Assembly: GCA_027924585.1 (NCBI GenBank)
Contig: BSBM01000252.1
Location: forward strand, 9,548,001-9,612,000
Origin: Larix kaempferi
Taxonomy: Eukaryota; Streptophyta; Pinopsida; Pinales; Pinaceae
Reading direction: 5' to 3'
DNA length: 64,000 nt
Shown here: piece after piece, positions 23,600-35,251 of the stretch
How the letters are laid out: each line of letters starts with the position of its first letter
Position numbering within the stretch: position 1 is the first letter of the stretch
Made by a program: the position numbers and the translations under genes
Notes under the pieces: model-generated
What the model was told of the DNA's origin: nothing
The model's input: the letters and a program-made list of their open reading frames with translations, nothing else
The model's database searches: none

Positions 23600-24720
23600 A
23601 GGGTAGATAGCTAAATTAAACTTTGGCAATCAACAGATGCCAATTATAATAAATAGGTCTATTGAACAAAAAACAAAACATAACCGAATGACTTGAGTAT
23701 GAAGCTAGAACCGAAGCCGAGCTATGTATCATCAGGAATATGGATGAGAGGAGAAATGTGCTTCTTATCATTTTGGCCATCGTCCTTCAAACTAGAAGCC
23801 TCTCTTGGATGAGATGAGCTGGGTTGCCGTCAAAAGATGAGACGAGGATCAGATTGGTTCACAAGGTGCTTGTTGAAGACTTTCTCGGTTAGGGACAAGT
23901 AAGGGCATTTAGCTTGGCATCGAAATCCATTTGGGCTTTAGCCATACAATAGAGCCATCCCTCCATATGGTCCATCCTAGCATCCATACTAATTCCTTGA
24001 GTATTCTCCAACATACGGCCCTCGGCACTGTCTGTGATAGCTCAGCCAAGCAACGTCTTGGTGTACTAGAGGAGAGAAAGGTTTTGATATACTTCGTCTC
24101 CTGAGTGCAGGTGGAGCCCAAGTCTTCAATGAGTTGACTCAGGTCCTCAATTAGCCTCTTCGAAGTAGGACGCGCAGAGCTGCCTTGAATATGGGTTTCC
24201 ATGTCTTGAATACAACGACATGCAGGGGAAGGAACCACACGGGAGTAAGAGGCTCAAACTTTCTTTTGTTCACTTAACACTCGAGGCATATGGGAGCGGC
24301 GAGGATCAACTGAGGTCTTGCGTTCCATTTTCTTAGTCCTGACCATGTTTGAGAACTAAGTTGAGTTCGTGTGAGACAGAGGCTAAACAACATAGCGAGA
24401 GATGAGTCCCCTGCAAGCATGGTTGAAAGACCTTATGGGGAGAGTATTGGCATAACAATGATTACAATTGTTCTGAGAGCTATAAGAGCGACCATTCCTT
24501 TGCATCAGCTTTGGAGACCAACCATCCTCCCAGCTTAGGCTTGTACAAGAGAAAGATGCGACAACAAGGATCATGATGACTAGATTGATGGCAGATGAGT
24601 TCAAAGACATGATGAGCTGGGTGTGGTACTGTCTCATGGGGAAAATGATCCTTCTTTCCAAAAATCATTCCTCTAATATCTAACCAATGTGCTACCTGGT
24701 ACTATCGAGCAAGGTGACCA
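23600..24720 (-). pseudogene. Decayed coding-like island, family not recognised
   Basis: Base composition is less AT-rich than the flanks, and minus-strand frames run in overlapping pieces: 24,668-24,383 (one frame has CCRIFLLYKPKLGGWLVSKA), then 24,238-23,909 with KRLIEDLSQLIEDLGSTCTQ, continuing in another frame with ISMDARMDHMEGWLYCMAKA. The heptad-like Leu/Ile spacing suggests a coiled coil, as in some retroelement gag or ORF1 proteins. I do not recognise a domain. Confidence 0.3.
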
Positions 24721-24918
24721 TCAAATAGAGACCCACTCGAGCTAATTTTAAGATCTCCCTTCATCATGCAAAACAACGAAATGACATTAGACATCCAATG
24801 TACATAAATTTAATCAAACTTATTTGTTTAATTTAATTTTTTTATTATTTAGAAACAAAATCTTTTATTACAAAATTAACTTCATTCTTTTTTTACATTT
24901 AACTTCATTTTTTTTTTT

Positions 24919-24950
24919 ATATACACTGAAACACATCTTTCAGTGTATAT
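24919..24950. other. Perfect hairpin, 13-bp arms
   Basis: ATATACACTGAAA and TTTCAGTGTATAT flank the 6-base loop CACATC. It sits in AT-rich DNA with no gene beside it, so it is unlikely to be a functional terminator. Confidence 0.7.
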
Positions 24951-25135
24951 TTTTTTTCCATCTTACTCATCATAATAAGTATTTCAAAGAAATTTTGTGG
25001 ATCACATGTGTCTATTCCTTTTCCATCTTACTCATCATAATAAATATTTAAGAGAGTGAAGAATATTGATGTCATGAACGAGTGAAGTATATTGATGTGA
25101 TTTTGGTATAAGTTCACATGTCTTTTTGTTAGGCT

Positions 25136-25237
25136 AATGTAGTCAAAATTCCTGTAATATTATATTAAGAGTTAAATAATATAATTAATGTAGTCAAAAT
25201 TCCCGTAGTATTATATTAAGAATTAAATTATATAATT
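25136..25237. repeat. 51-bp tandem duplication
   Basis: AATGTAGTCAAAATTCC recurs with a period of 51 bases, with few differences. A related but diverged block of the same text lies at about 25,335-25,500. Confidence 0.8.
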
Positions 25238-25744
25238 TAATATAGACTACAGTGTAGTCTACATCATATTTATGTTTTTCATTTTTAATAATAATAATAC
25301 CGAGACAAAAAAAGTTTATCTAAAATATTTCAAAGAGTGAATTATATTGATGTCATGAAAGGGTGAAGTCTATTGATGTGATTTTGGTGGTGAAGTTTAT
25401 TGATGTGATTTTGGTATTAGTTAGCATGTCTTTTTGTGAAGGTAATATAGTCAAATTTCTTGTAGTATTATATTAAGAAGTAAATTATATAATTTAATAT
25501 GTACTATTTATTTAATAATATTATTAAGATAAAAAAATTATTTAAATAAAATTATATAAATTCAAATTTAATATTAAATTAAATTTAAATTTAAATCAAT
25601 AAACTTATGATAAAATTCAATATAAATTTTTAATATATCAATTATAAGAATAGAACCAAGTAAGGAAGATAATTCCATTCTAAAATTACTCAAACCAAAT
25701 TTAATTGAGAGTACATTAATATAAATATATTTTGTTTTCAGCAG

Positions 25745-25830
25745 AAAATTCACCTTCCTGTTATTCCGAAGGAATCAAGGAAGGCTAACAACGCACGGGA
25801 AATTTCAACAAACTTCCTCACATATCGTGG
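25745..25830 (-). repeat. Partial SINE-related sequence
   Basis: CACCTTCCTGTTATTCCGAA followed by GGAATCAAGGAAGGCTAA resembles the 3' half of the SINE at 29,441-29,643 (CACCTTCGTGCTATTCAAA, then GGAATCAAGGAAAGCTTG). The tRNA-like head is not visible. Confidence 0.4.
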
Positions 25831-25839
25831 AAATTAATA

Positions 25840-26480
25840 TAAATATATATGACTTAAATAAAAATAGAAATGAGTATAATATTTTGAATATATACACATT
25901 ATTTATTACAATAATGTATATATGTTTTTAATGGTGAATAGATTTGATATAGCGAAATTTGTGGTTGTGAAAAATAAATAGGAAAGTTGTATTCAACTAA
26001 AAGAAAAAATATCATTATTCATTCAAATCCTATTCTAAGTTTATATGAGTAGTCTAGGTAGACGTGTATACTATCTTACAAATTCAAATAACAATATTAT
26101 TACTATTATTTGAAAAAACATTATGATTTTTATTTTTTATTTTTTTTACAATGACAGATAACGAGCTTTTATATAAAAAGAGAAACGATATTACAAAAAA
26201 ATGGGAAGACTGATCCCAAAATTGGAGAGCTGTCATGAATTCTAGCTCTTCACAATCCAGTCTTGGAAGATCATACATATACCCTATTCTGCGATAACTG
26301 TAAACTCTTACAAACTTGCCTAGAAGAAAACTACAGGAGAAATACATAACGTGGAGAGAAACATTGAACTAGCTGATCCTTAGCTTCTACATGCCTAGCA
26401 AAAAGAGACATATCACAAAAGTTATGAGAAGACACAGAAGAGCAAAGAGTTCGAGACAATTGAGAGTTCCAAAATTAACA
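25840..26480. other. No gene seen
   Basis: AT-rich to about 26,160, then a less AT-rich lead into the coding-like island. No frame is convincing. Confidence 0.4.
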
Positions 26481-26485
26481 AGTTA

Positions 26486-27466
26486 CTAGTGAGCATTCTT
26501 CTCCTTGTTCCCAGCCACAACTGCGGCTTTATCATCAACAATTCCTTGAAAGACATTGGTGTTGTTCTTGATATCAGACTTCATGCCATCAATCTTTGCT
26601 TCGACAATTCTGAGACTGCTGTGCAGAGACCTAATTTGGGTACTTAGATCCATCGAACAGGGGCAACTGTTCTTAAAATTCCCCGCAAGAATGTCATAAT
26701 ACTCCTTTAGCTTGCTGCTGCTGCTGTGGACTTCAAAATTCGTGATTTGAACAATAGTGAAAAGGTGGGATATGGATATTTTAAGATCTGAGTTCTCACC
26801 TCTGAGCCAACGGACTTGTGTTTCCAGCTCCTTCAATTACGAATGGACCTCGGAGGTCGGACTGTCCAGCCCACGAGGAGACCCCAAATTATTGAAACCA
26901 CTGCTATCACTTGCTAAATGCGCCCAATTCATGCCATTGCTCGGCTCATCATTTATGGAGTGACCACAAACAGCAGGCTGTGCAGAACCACCAATTTTCT
27001 GCCCCTACACCACTTCGAGAGCTGAAACATATCTTTGCAAACCAACACCCCCCGAATGGACCTGGAGATGTTTCTTGCAGTGAAGGCATTGCAATGCAGG
27101 GAGATTCAGACCGACATTGAGATTATCTTCCTCCATATTAAACTTGACAACAATAACCCAACTCTTAGCATGAAAGGAACCCTGCAGAATGCCAAGGATA
27201 TCACCCTCGAGCGAAATATATGCTGGAGGTTCCTCGGTACACAGTCTCAATAACTTCCTGCATGAGAGACAGGTGGAATCAGCATGTGGAGGCCTCCAAG
27301 GGCACTGAGAGTACACGGGAAAGGATCGAGGAGGAGTGTAGGATCCCAAAGAGATCTTGCCATAACGAAAATTCAAATTTGAAGTGGAACTATAGTTCAT
27401 AGGGTTATAACATTGTTTATCCCATGCAGAGGAGAAACGCCTATTTAATGCAAACTTGATTTTCAT
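26486..27466 (-). pseudogene. Unidentified two-part frame with a coiled-coil end
   Basis: A minus-strand frame (27,466-27,005; the piece contains CLHCKKHLQVHSGGV) is followed, after stops, by 26,836-26,486, which begins KELETQVRWLRGENSDLKIS and has the Leu/Ile spacing of a coiled coil. It lies directly downstream of a decayed RNase H frame, so it may be the tail of the same retroelement gene. No named family. Confidence 0.3.
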
Positions 27467-27486
27467 CAGCCAACCTGGAAGGGGGC

Positions 27487-27902
27487 TTATGGAACCCAGT
27501 TGATGTCAAGGTCTTGACCATTGCTGATCGAGATTCCACAATCCAAACCAACACCTAAATTGGCCATGAGGTTTGCTTTCTGGTTATTATTCCTCGAGAC
27601 GTGAAGAAAGTTGATAGAGTTGAAGTCTTTAGCCAAGTAAATGAAGAGATGATGGAGCTTAGAGACGGGTTTTCTACGTTTTTTGGCCATAGTTCTAGCT
27701 TCCCTATTACCAGCATTGAGCCTCCAAAGGCCATGAGATCCTTGATATCTTCATTCCGTGCGATTTCCATTCCTTTGATCAATGCGAGCCATTCCGTATC
27801 ATTATTTGTCCTCTTGCAGATTCCCCAAGCAAAGTCTTTCACCTTATTTCCCTCATAGTCGATTAGGACTCCTCCCGCACCTGCCAACCCAGGAAAAAAC
27901 AT
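27487..27902 (-). pseudogene. RNase H-fold (RVT_3-like) remnant
   Basis: The frame shows PGLAGAGGVLIDYEGN, then EWLALIKGMEIARN and AFGGSMLVIGKLE; in a second frame, FLHVSRNNNQKANLMANLGV. This is the order of the plant RVT_3/RNase H domain (GxAGAGGV, ExxALxxG, GDSxLVI, HVxRxxNxxAD). The first catalytic strand (FDG) is missing, the GDS Asp is Gly, and a frameshift near 27,620 separates the halves, so it is inactive. Such domains occur at the C-terminus of some LINE ORF2 proteins and as stand-alone copies. Confidence 0.6.
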
Positions 27903-29427
27903 TATGATTGTTAAGGTTTATACAAACTATAAATTCTATCGAGATGGGACCACTTCGGCCTTCACTGTTGTGTCTTCATTATGCACTTCGATTGCCTAAT
28001 ATGTAGGGTTGACATCTCCTATAATAGCTTCCACGACCAAGTTAGGAGTGCATTGAGCTAATGGGTATCCACCATAAGTCTAAGAGAAGCCATTCAACAA
28101 AGGTCTCCAATTGATACATGAGCTGTAGGAGGAGGGTGGACTACCTCCTTGGGAATATTTAGATGTTCAGAAATAATCATGAAGGTGGAGAATTTATTCT
28201 TTACTTCCATCAATTCCAACAACTAGGACACAATATCTATGGCATAATCATCCTAGATTTAGTTCTTCACCCTTAGCTTTAGCTCACATTCCTTCTGCAT
28301 CAATACGACATAGTGGTGGAATTCATGACCCTACTTTGGGCCTCTAAAACCTCTTTTTTGCACCTCTAGAAGCCGCATTGAACCTCTTGGAGGCCACATA
28401 AAACACACCACCTCTAACAACAATGGTAGTGACCCATGCTAATAGAAAGAAGAGGCAAGCATCCTGTGAATAGAGGTAGAACAAAGAGCCACCAAAGTTC
28501 AACCTCTACACAAGCTGGGACTCTTCCAAGTCCCATTGCCTCTGATTTCTAGGAGCCAATGGCAGATACATAAACCACAACAACATGCCCTTCCAAAACC
28601 CTCTCCATATTAAACCCACATTCAAATGCTTGCATGCTTGGAGTGTTGTTCTTCAATTCGCACACGGGAGAGGGGATGGACTAGTAAGAAGCAAACTAGA
28701 GTATTAACTTCTTGTGATTTCCAAGATGCATGAGTGGCATTGGAATTTGGAATTTTTTTATATCATTAATGCATGTATTATGGGAGGGGTACGAAGGACG
28801 ATGCCCCATTAACCTTTACAAGGCCAACCCTAAGTTGCACACTAATGTTGACTTAAACATCCACCAATGCATTATATGTTCTTAATACTTGGCAAACGAT
28901 TTTTTTTAAGCATTGACTTAGTGTAATGATCATTTGTGTCAACCATGACAATTTAGCCTACTTCAAAGGATGTTGTTGAATGTCCTTTAGTAGGTTAAGG
29001 CCTTGAACATCCACTAATGCATATACGTTCTCAATACTTAGCAAAATTATTTGTTTTGAAACATTGACTTAGTGTAATGATCATTTGTGTCAACCATGAC
29101 AACCTAGCGTGTTTCAAAGAATTCTGTTAATGTCTTTAAATTAAGACCTTAGCAAAGCCTATACTTTAATGTTGGATGTTATCCCTAACCTCATATATAT
29201 TCGGAGTTTTTGACTTTCAAAATTGAAAATTAATTTATGATTATTTAAAATTGGTAGAAATTTAAAAATATTATACATTAAAAATAATACTTTTTAAATA
29301 AAAAATTATTATTTACATCACTACTTTGAAATTGATAAAGATTTAAAAACTTTATAAATGATTGTTTAAATTACTTACGAATGTTTTTTTTTTCATTTCT
29401 AGCTTCTTTTTCACTCATTCACAAAAT
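27903..29427. other. No gene seen; includes a 150-bp tandem pair
   Basis: No frame is convincing. The only structure I find is the tandem duplication at 28,857-29,150. Confidence 0.4.
28857..29150. repeat. 150-bp tandem duplication
   Basis: ACATCCACCAATGCA at 28,857 and ACATCCACTAATGCA at 29,007 start two units sharing CATTGACTTAGTGTAATGAT and TTGTGTCAACCATGACAA. Confidence 0.8.
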
Positions 29428-29440
29428 AATGAAAAGAGTT
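29428..29440. other. SINE target-site duplication, left
   Basis: AATGAAAAGAGTT; partner at 29,644-29,656 with one mismatch. Confidence 0.75.
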
Positions 29441-29643
29441 TTTTTTTTTTTAAAAGATGGTTCACCATTTGTTAAAGGGTTACATCTATCGAGAAATTAA
29501 TCACCTTCGTGCTATTCAAAGGAATCAAGGAAAGCTTGAAAAGACTCAACAAGAGCATCATGTCACTTACAGGAATCAAACCTAGGTGGGGAGGGAAACA
29601 ATCTTTCCTTCCAACCACCCAAGCTACAACCAATGGACAAGAC
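29441..29643 (-). mobile_element. tRNA-derived SINE
   Basis: On the minus strand the 203-base body starts GTCTTGTCCATTGGTTG, has an A box-like TAGCTTGGGTGG and a B box-like GGTTTGATTCC (consensus GGTTCGANTCC), and ends in a poly(A) stretch (T run at 29,439-29,451 on the plus strand). It is bounded by 13-base target duplications with one mismatch. Internal pol III boxes, length, A-tail and long duplication together define a SINE; movement depends on a partner LINE's enzyme. I cannot name the family. Confidence 0.75.
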
Positions 29644-29656
29644 AATGAAAAAAGTT
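29644..29656. other. SINE target-site duplication, right
   Basis: AATGAAAAAAGTT, one mismatch to 29,428-29,440. Confidence 0.75.
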
Positions 29657-29659
29657 ATC

Positions 29660-30720
29660 TATCTTAACAACACACTAAAGTACATCTTAAATATATGTTC
29701 AAATGAAGTTATATTAATAACTATTATTATTAATTTATTATTAAAAATAGCGCAATATAATTAAGTCGATGATCATGGGCAGCCACATTCTGACTGTCCA
29801 TGATAAGACCTAGACCGACCCCAACTAAATAATGTCAATATAATACTCGAAATTCAATGCTCATCTATTTATTTTGGCTTGGCATTCCGGTCTTTGACAT
29901 TTTTCCTTTTTAATAAAGGGTATAAAACAAAAGAGAAAACCTTGCATCAGCTGTTTGGAAGATTACGATCCAGAAGTGGGTGGATGATATTCAATTCCTG
30001 CTGTTTAGTCGATTCTTCACATTGGGTAGTGTGAGCTGTAATGGAGTTGTTGGGATATCATAAATTGGTTGGGTCTCCTTCTTACAAGATTTCATCTATC
30101 GTAGGATTCCTTCAAGATGCTGTCTGAACAAGGCCATAAACCAGCAGTCAGGCCGGATTTGATGTTTCCATGATATTTTATGCAATGGTGACCCAAATGT
30201 AAGACTCTTGGCCCACATGCGAAAGAATTTCGTTTCAAGGATTTGGTGACATACTCAATGTGTATATTGTAGACCAGGACGTATACACAGTGGCTGTTGA
30301 GCTTCGACAGTGAAGCGCTAGTAAAGTCTTCATGACCCAAATACAAGAGGTTTGAACCCACATGCCCCCATTCTCATTTTCAGTATTTGGATGTATATGC
30401 AGAAGGCTAAGTAAATATACATGACATATTCAGTGGCTATTGACATACAATGAAGCACTAATCAAGTGGCTGTTGACATACAATGAGGCACTTATCAAAG
30501 ACACAGGGAAGGACAGGCTGCTACAGTGTTCCAAGCAATTATTCAACCTCTTGTCTTGTAGGGAACCAACAAAAAAATATATGAACAAAGAATTTGAATA
30601 CATATATATATTGTGAGCCATGATTGTCTTACTTTTGGGTTGATTTGACAGGGACCATTGTAGACTTTGTGATCCAATAAAGTAGTGAAACTGAAAAGGG
30701 GATCCAAACAAAGGCATAGA
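29660..30720. other. Upstream region of the WAK-like exon, no gene seen
   Basis: Minus-strand frames at 30,092-30,361 and 30,430-30,717 have no recognisable domain. A 33-base tandem pair beginning GTGGCTATTGACATAC lies at 30,433-30,498. Confidence 0.4.
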
Positions 30721-30726
30721 TTGATA

Positions 30727-30857
30727 TCAATTACACAAGATAGCAGAATTTGGAGCAGGGAATGAGCAGAGGATGAATGCTACCATCGTATGTCAATTAC
30801 ACAAGATAGCAGAATTTGGAGCAGGGAATGAGCAGAGGATGAATGCTACCATCGTAT
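30727..30857. repeat. Near-perfect 66-bp tandem duplication before the WAK-like gene
   Basis: The unit TCAATTACACAAGATAGCAG ... CTACCATCGTAT occurs twice, at 30,727-30,792 and 30,793-30,857. A second, diverged 79-base duplication follows (GCAGGCCTT at 30,879 and 30,958), whose second copy contains the receptor's start codon. It may therefore alter the 5' UTR or promoter. Confidence 0.9.
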
Positions 30858-30972
30858 CAGGTGCCTAATCTTGCCTTAGCAGGCCTTGAAACCAGGTGGA
30901 TATACGCAACATAAATGGGTATTTGGTTTGTCATTCTGGGAAGTATATACTGTCCAAGCAGGCCTTAAAATC

Positions 30973-31743
30973 ATGTGGCAACATTCAAGACAAATGAGTA
31001 TTAGCGTTGTCGTTTTTGTTATTCTGGCCTTTTTGGGTTCATGGCTGCCTCAGGTCTTCTCGCTTAGAGCTTTCTCCAACATTGCCCAGAGCACAAGGCA
31101 GTGCAATGAAAGCTGTGGGAATTTCTCAATTCCGTATCCTTTCTATATCAATTCAAGGCGTTGTGGGAGGGATGGATTCATATTGCAATGCCATAACAAT
31201 ACTGTGAAGATTGAAGTGAACAAGCTTTACTATAATGTCGTCAGTTTGTTATCAGATGGGATTATCATCGATCCTCTCCGATCTTCTTGTTCCAAAAATC
31301 TCAAGGACTTCAATATCAAAGGCATGAGAAATTATGCAATTTCCGTCAACAACTTTGTACAGTTCTCTGACTGCAAGAACACGACACATTGTTTGCTGAA
31401 GTGCAATATTCCTATGCAGAGCCGCAATGAACAGTGCATGTTTGACAGGACATGCTGCTATCCCCTTTTGAATGAGACAATATGGCACATTGGAGATGAT
31501 GACTTTGCCCAATTCTCCCGTTTGCAGTGCCAAAGTTTCATTAGCTGGGTACTCACGCCATCATTGACCAGTTTGGATGCAGTGTATGGGCTAAAGCTGG
31601 AGTGGGGTATTCTGGGCACTTGTGATGACGTTCACTGTGACCCCGATGCGGTCTGTGAACACGGGGTAGCTTTAAAAAAAAGTGTGAGGTGTACTTGTAA
31701 GCCTGGCTATGAAGGGGATGGGTTTGTTCAAGGCACTGGATGC
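30973..31743 (+). CDS. WAK-like receptor, extracellular exon (GUB_WAK_bind plus EGF-like)
   Basis: Starts: ATG at 30,973 or 30,994; upstream codons in frame have no ATG. The product opens with a signal peptide (hydrophobic SISVVVFVILAFLGSWL). Then comes a GUB_WAK_bind domain: CNESCGNFSIPYPFYI, CGRDGFILQC, and later FDRTCCYP. A Cys-rich EGF-like module closes it: GTCDDVHCDPDAVCEHG and RCTCKPGYEGDGFVQGTGC. In wall-associated receptor kinases this part binds cell-wall pectin and faces the apoplast; many WAKL genes of the WAKL14/20 type end exon 1 right after such a GTGC. A donor site GC|GTAAGA at 31,743/31,744 fits (257 codons, phase 0). No frameshift or stop within it. The membrane segment and kinase exon were not found, so the gene may be truncated or have a very long intron. 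Confidence 0.75.
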
Positions 31744-34700
31744 GTAAGAGGTACTGTTCTTGGGGACTTCTTCATTTTTATTTTGGTTGTAAAATTATCT
31801 GTTTCCATTGATTGAAATCCTGGACTATCACTCATTTATGAATTATCCTTTGTTTGTCTTTTACCTGTTACATTGAGCTCTCTCTCTCTCTTGAGTAATT
31901 TCCATCCTATCCCCTCTTCATGTCCAACTGAACGAAAGGAAGTTTGCCAAGGTGTGGAAAGCTGCTGTCTTTCAAATTTTATAGCCTTTGCTGTATAAAT
32001 CCATTGAGAAGATGATAAAAAATTTCCAGGCATTTGTTGTTTTCGCTGATCCTTACCTTGGAGCCTGCCTTTTCCTTCCCACAGAAGACAATAACGTATT
32101 AATGTGCCAATCCACCATGTTCCTAGTTTCAGTACGTCTCTAATCTGTGAATTTGGATAAAGTTGAACTATTCTTTATTGATTTGGTCAATTTGTAGAAA
32201 GCATGAAAACTAGTAACAACCTTCAACAGAGACTAGTATCTAGTAGTTATATATTTTTGTACTTTGGCTTCGTTGATTTCCTAGCTATTTGATAGGTCAA
32301 AGTTTGTTCTTTTATATGACAGCATTTCTGATATTGATCTCAAAAGGAGAAGTCATGTATGCTTATAAGGCGGGGTTGAATAGCAAAGATCTAAGTTCTT
32401 GTACCATGTAAATATTCAAGAATTTCTCACTCAAAAAACGTTAGTTAGGGCCTCCAAAATTATTGACCTATTCTATCATATCCTAGACAACCAAGCTTCC
32501 CTTTAGGAGAATTTGAAACAACCAAATCCTTTGGTGCATATCCCAGGATAGCAGATCTAACTTTGGTTTTGTACCTAGTACTCGAATACATTTCTGTTAA
32601 TCCAGCTAATTAGATGAGTGTCTAACTTTTGTCAAGTGAGGACTACACAATAAATGGGCTGTTCAAACTTTGACGCATAGCACCTTAAGTGTCCAATGTC
32701 CATGTACTTTGTGGAACTCTGCACTATGTAATTAGGTCTCCAGTGTGGCTAAGCATTTGCAAAACCTATTAATGCTATCTGATGATTTCAGCTGATACTG
32801 CAATTTCTCTTCAGATCTGAACACTTATAAAATATAGAATTGTTGTCAACTCAAATTTGATTTGGCAAATGGAGTAGAAAATTGACTTTCCGTTGAACTC
32901 ATTTTTGAATTCAATACAGAAAGGAGTATTTCTGTCTTTCTCTAAAAATGTAATTGTGTGTCATGCACATTGACAATGTTGTTACTTGTTAACAATAGAA
33001 TTTATAACATAGACAAACATGTTACCTCACTGCACATGGCTTTCCTCTTGTATTTGAATTTTAGATTTCAACAACAAATATCAATTTTATTAATTTGTAG
33101 CACACTGATTTCTTTCCTGTTGGCTGTTAAGAAACAGTTCCCCATGAGAAATGCATGTTAATAGTGCAAAAAATAATAGCAGATATTACTGGTGACAGGA
33201 CTACAGTGAGAAGTGTGCTGTATATTATGAGTCATGACACCCTTGTCTTTTATTATGCTTTTAAGTGCAAAGCCTGTTCAGTTATTTTGGCACTTGTTCC
33301 CAGTGCGTTTTCTAAAATTTTAGGAAAGAATTCAGAGGCCAAGTACCATAAGGGAAATTTCTGTGTTCCTTACAGGTCAGGTCTAGATTGGTTAGTAGGC
33401 ATGGCTTGGATGAATTTCCTCCAGGAGATAACAGTGTTGAGACTTGAGAGGCGGTAATAGACAGTCCAAATAAGTACTGGTTTTGGAAGTCCAAATAAGT
33501 ACTGGTTGTGGAAGATTTCGTGTATCTGAAATTGATCATAATGGTCCAGAGTTGTCTTCTAGATTTTTGGCTCTGATTGGCTTTTCTGTCATGTCAAGAG
33601 AGTCTAAAATCAAGATGAGTCATTTAGATCAGTGATGTTTGGGTGTCAAAATCTAGAGATACACATTTATGTCCCATTAATAATATTGGTATAGATTACA
33701 GAAAATCCTTACAAGCTTGGGAGAAAAGTTCTGTCATAACTGGAATTAACATACTTAGTAGACTCAACCTTTCCAATTTTAGGGCTTAAAATTAGTTGTT
33801 GCATTTCCTCCTTTTATCAAGGTTCTTTCTTTTTTCTCTAAATCATGTATAGCTGAAGATGGTAGGTACTTCCGAACGATGGCATCAGTTTCCTTGATGC
33901 ATCTTTTGTCAGAATATTCTTCCAGTTCAACAACCACCTTGCTTCTTAAACTTATCATGGGGGTAAATAGGACTGCATGGTGTGCTGTACACGATCTTTT
34001 AGCACTGAAAATTTTGGTTAAATTGTATCCCAGGAGACCTCACTCATGGAATAGTACTGTCAACATGTCCATGGTTGCAACAACATCACTATTCTTGGAT
34101 TACTCTAAAGATTCCTCTCGACTGAGCCACTGGTTTGTCCTACAACCTTTAATCAGGCTATTAATGAAGAATTTTTTTATCACTTCTAGGCCAAGTCACA
34201 TGGCTTTACTGTAGTGGGTTGATTTCCATCAGAACAGTGTTCCAATGAATCACTTGTAAACCAACCCGTACATATTGGGAAGTCATCTTGAACCTACTCA
34301 ATCCCAAGCCAATTGAGCTCTCAAAAGGTGATGTGCCAGCACCGATCGAACATTTGAATGCTGTTGTGAAAGGTCTTGGATAATCACATTTTTTTTACTC
34401 ACAAAGGTTGTCCTTGGATTACACAAACAAAGTTCAAAAGCCATTTGATTTGGATTTTCATTTGTTTAAACCCTATTCTCCTTAGTTTTGAGTCTTGACT
34501 AGATAAACTGGCTTGGAGCATCATGTTTGCTCTATTCCTTTTTTACGATTGCATTAGAAGATTTCTGAACTGAAGTGTTAATCCATCCTTTTTGCATATT
34601 CACCTTGTATTTCAACTATCCAAGGTAGTTGGATATGGCTGAAGAAAAAGATTAGGATTTCCTTAGGTTTTGAAGAAAGGGCAGAAGATTGTGTTAGTGA

Positions 34701-35250
34701 ATTTCCTTGATTGTATTATTTATAGCATTCAAGAATCTTAAATTAAGGCCTTGTACCTTGCTGAACCATTTTTGTTGTGTTGGGGACAAACTTTGCTGAT
34801 TAGAAAATGCCAGACTGTTAGAGGCTTTTCCTCGGTTAGTATTTGCTCCATGTTCACAGGACATGGGCAATGGATACCATTTCTTCCTTGCAAGTTGGCA
34901 AGCTTTTTCTTATATCATCTAATATGTGAAACACAATATAGCATCCTTACTGCATTAGAACAATTGAGGATGTTTCTGGTGCATTGCATTCATGTGAGGC
35001 CAATTCACAAAATTCAAGCATTTTCAATACTAGGATTGTTGTTAAATCCTGGTTAAGCTATTGAAAGACACTTTTCAGATTTTGATTTCCACAAGAAGAT
35101 AGTATTGTTTTCATTTGTTAATGATAGGTGTCACGCTTAGATGTAGCAATTCGATCATGTGCTTCATTTCGTTAATCCCATTTGTCCTTGAAGAATATTT
35201 GCAATTTTTGCATTGTTTATTTCCTTTATCAATAGGAACATTATTTTTCT
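31744..35250. other. Putative intron or 3' flank of the WAK-like gene; no exon found
   Basis: It begins with a plausible donor. I searched all frames by eye for kinase motifs (GxGxxG, HRDxKxxN, DFG, APE) and found none. One acceptor-like TTCCTTACAG lies at 33,366-33,375, but the sequence after it is not kinase. A frame at 33,879-34,214 is open but unrecognised. Confidence 0.4.
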
Positions 35251-35251
35251 G

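Noticed and set aside
24919-24950. Rho-independent-like terminator
   Set aside because: Plant nuclear context and no gene upstream; probably a chance or MITE-derived hairpin.
29480-29640. Possible tRNA gene on the minus strand
   Set aside because: Has A and B box-like motifs but no cloverleaf, and it has an A-tail and target duplications; it is a SINE.
33879-34214. 111-codon open frame downstream of the WAK-like exon
   Set aside because: No kinase or other domain in this or the neighbouring frames; not in the style of the receptor. It could be chance.
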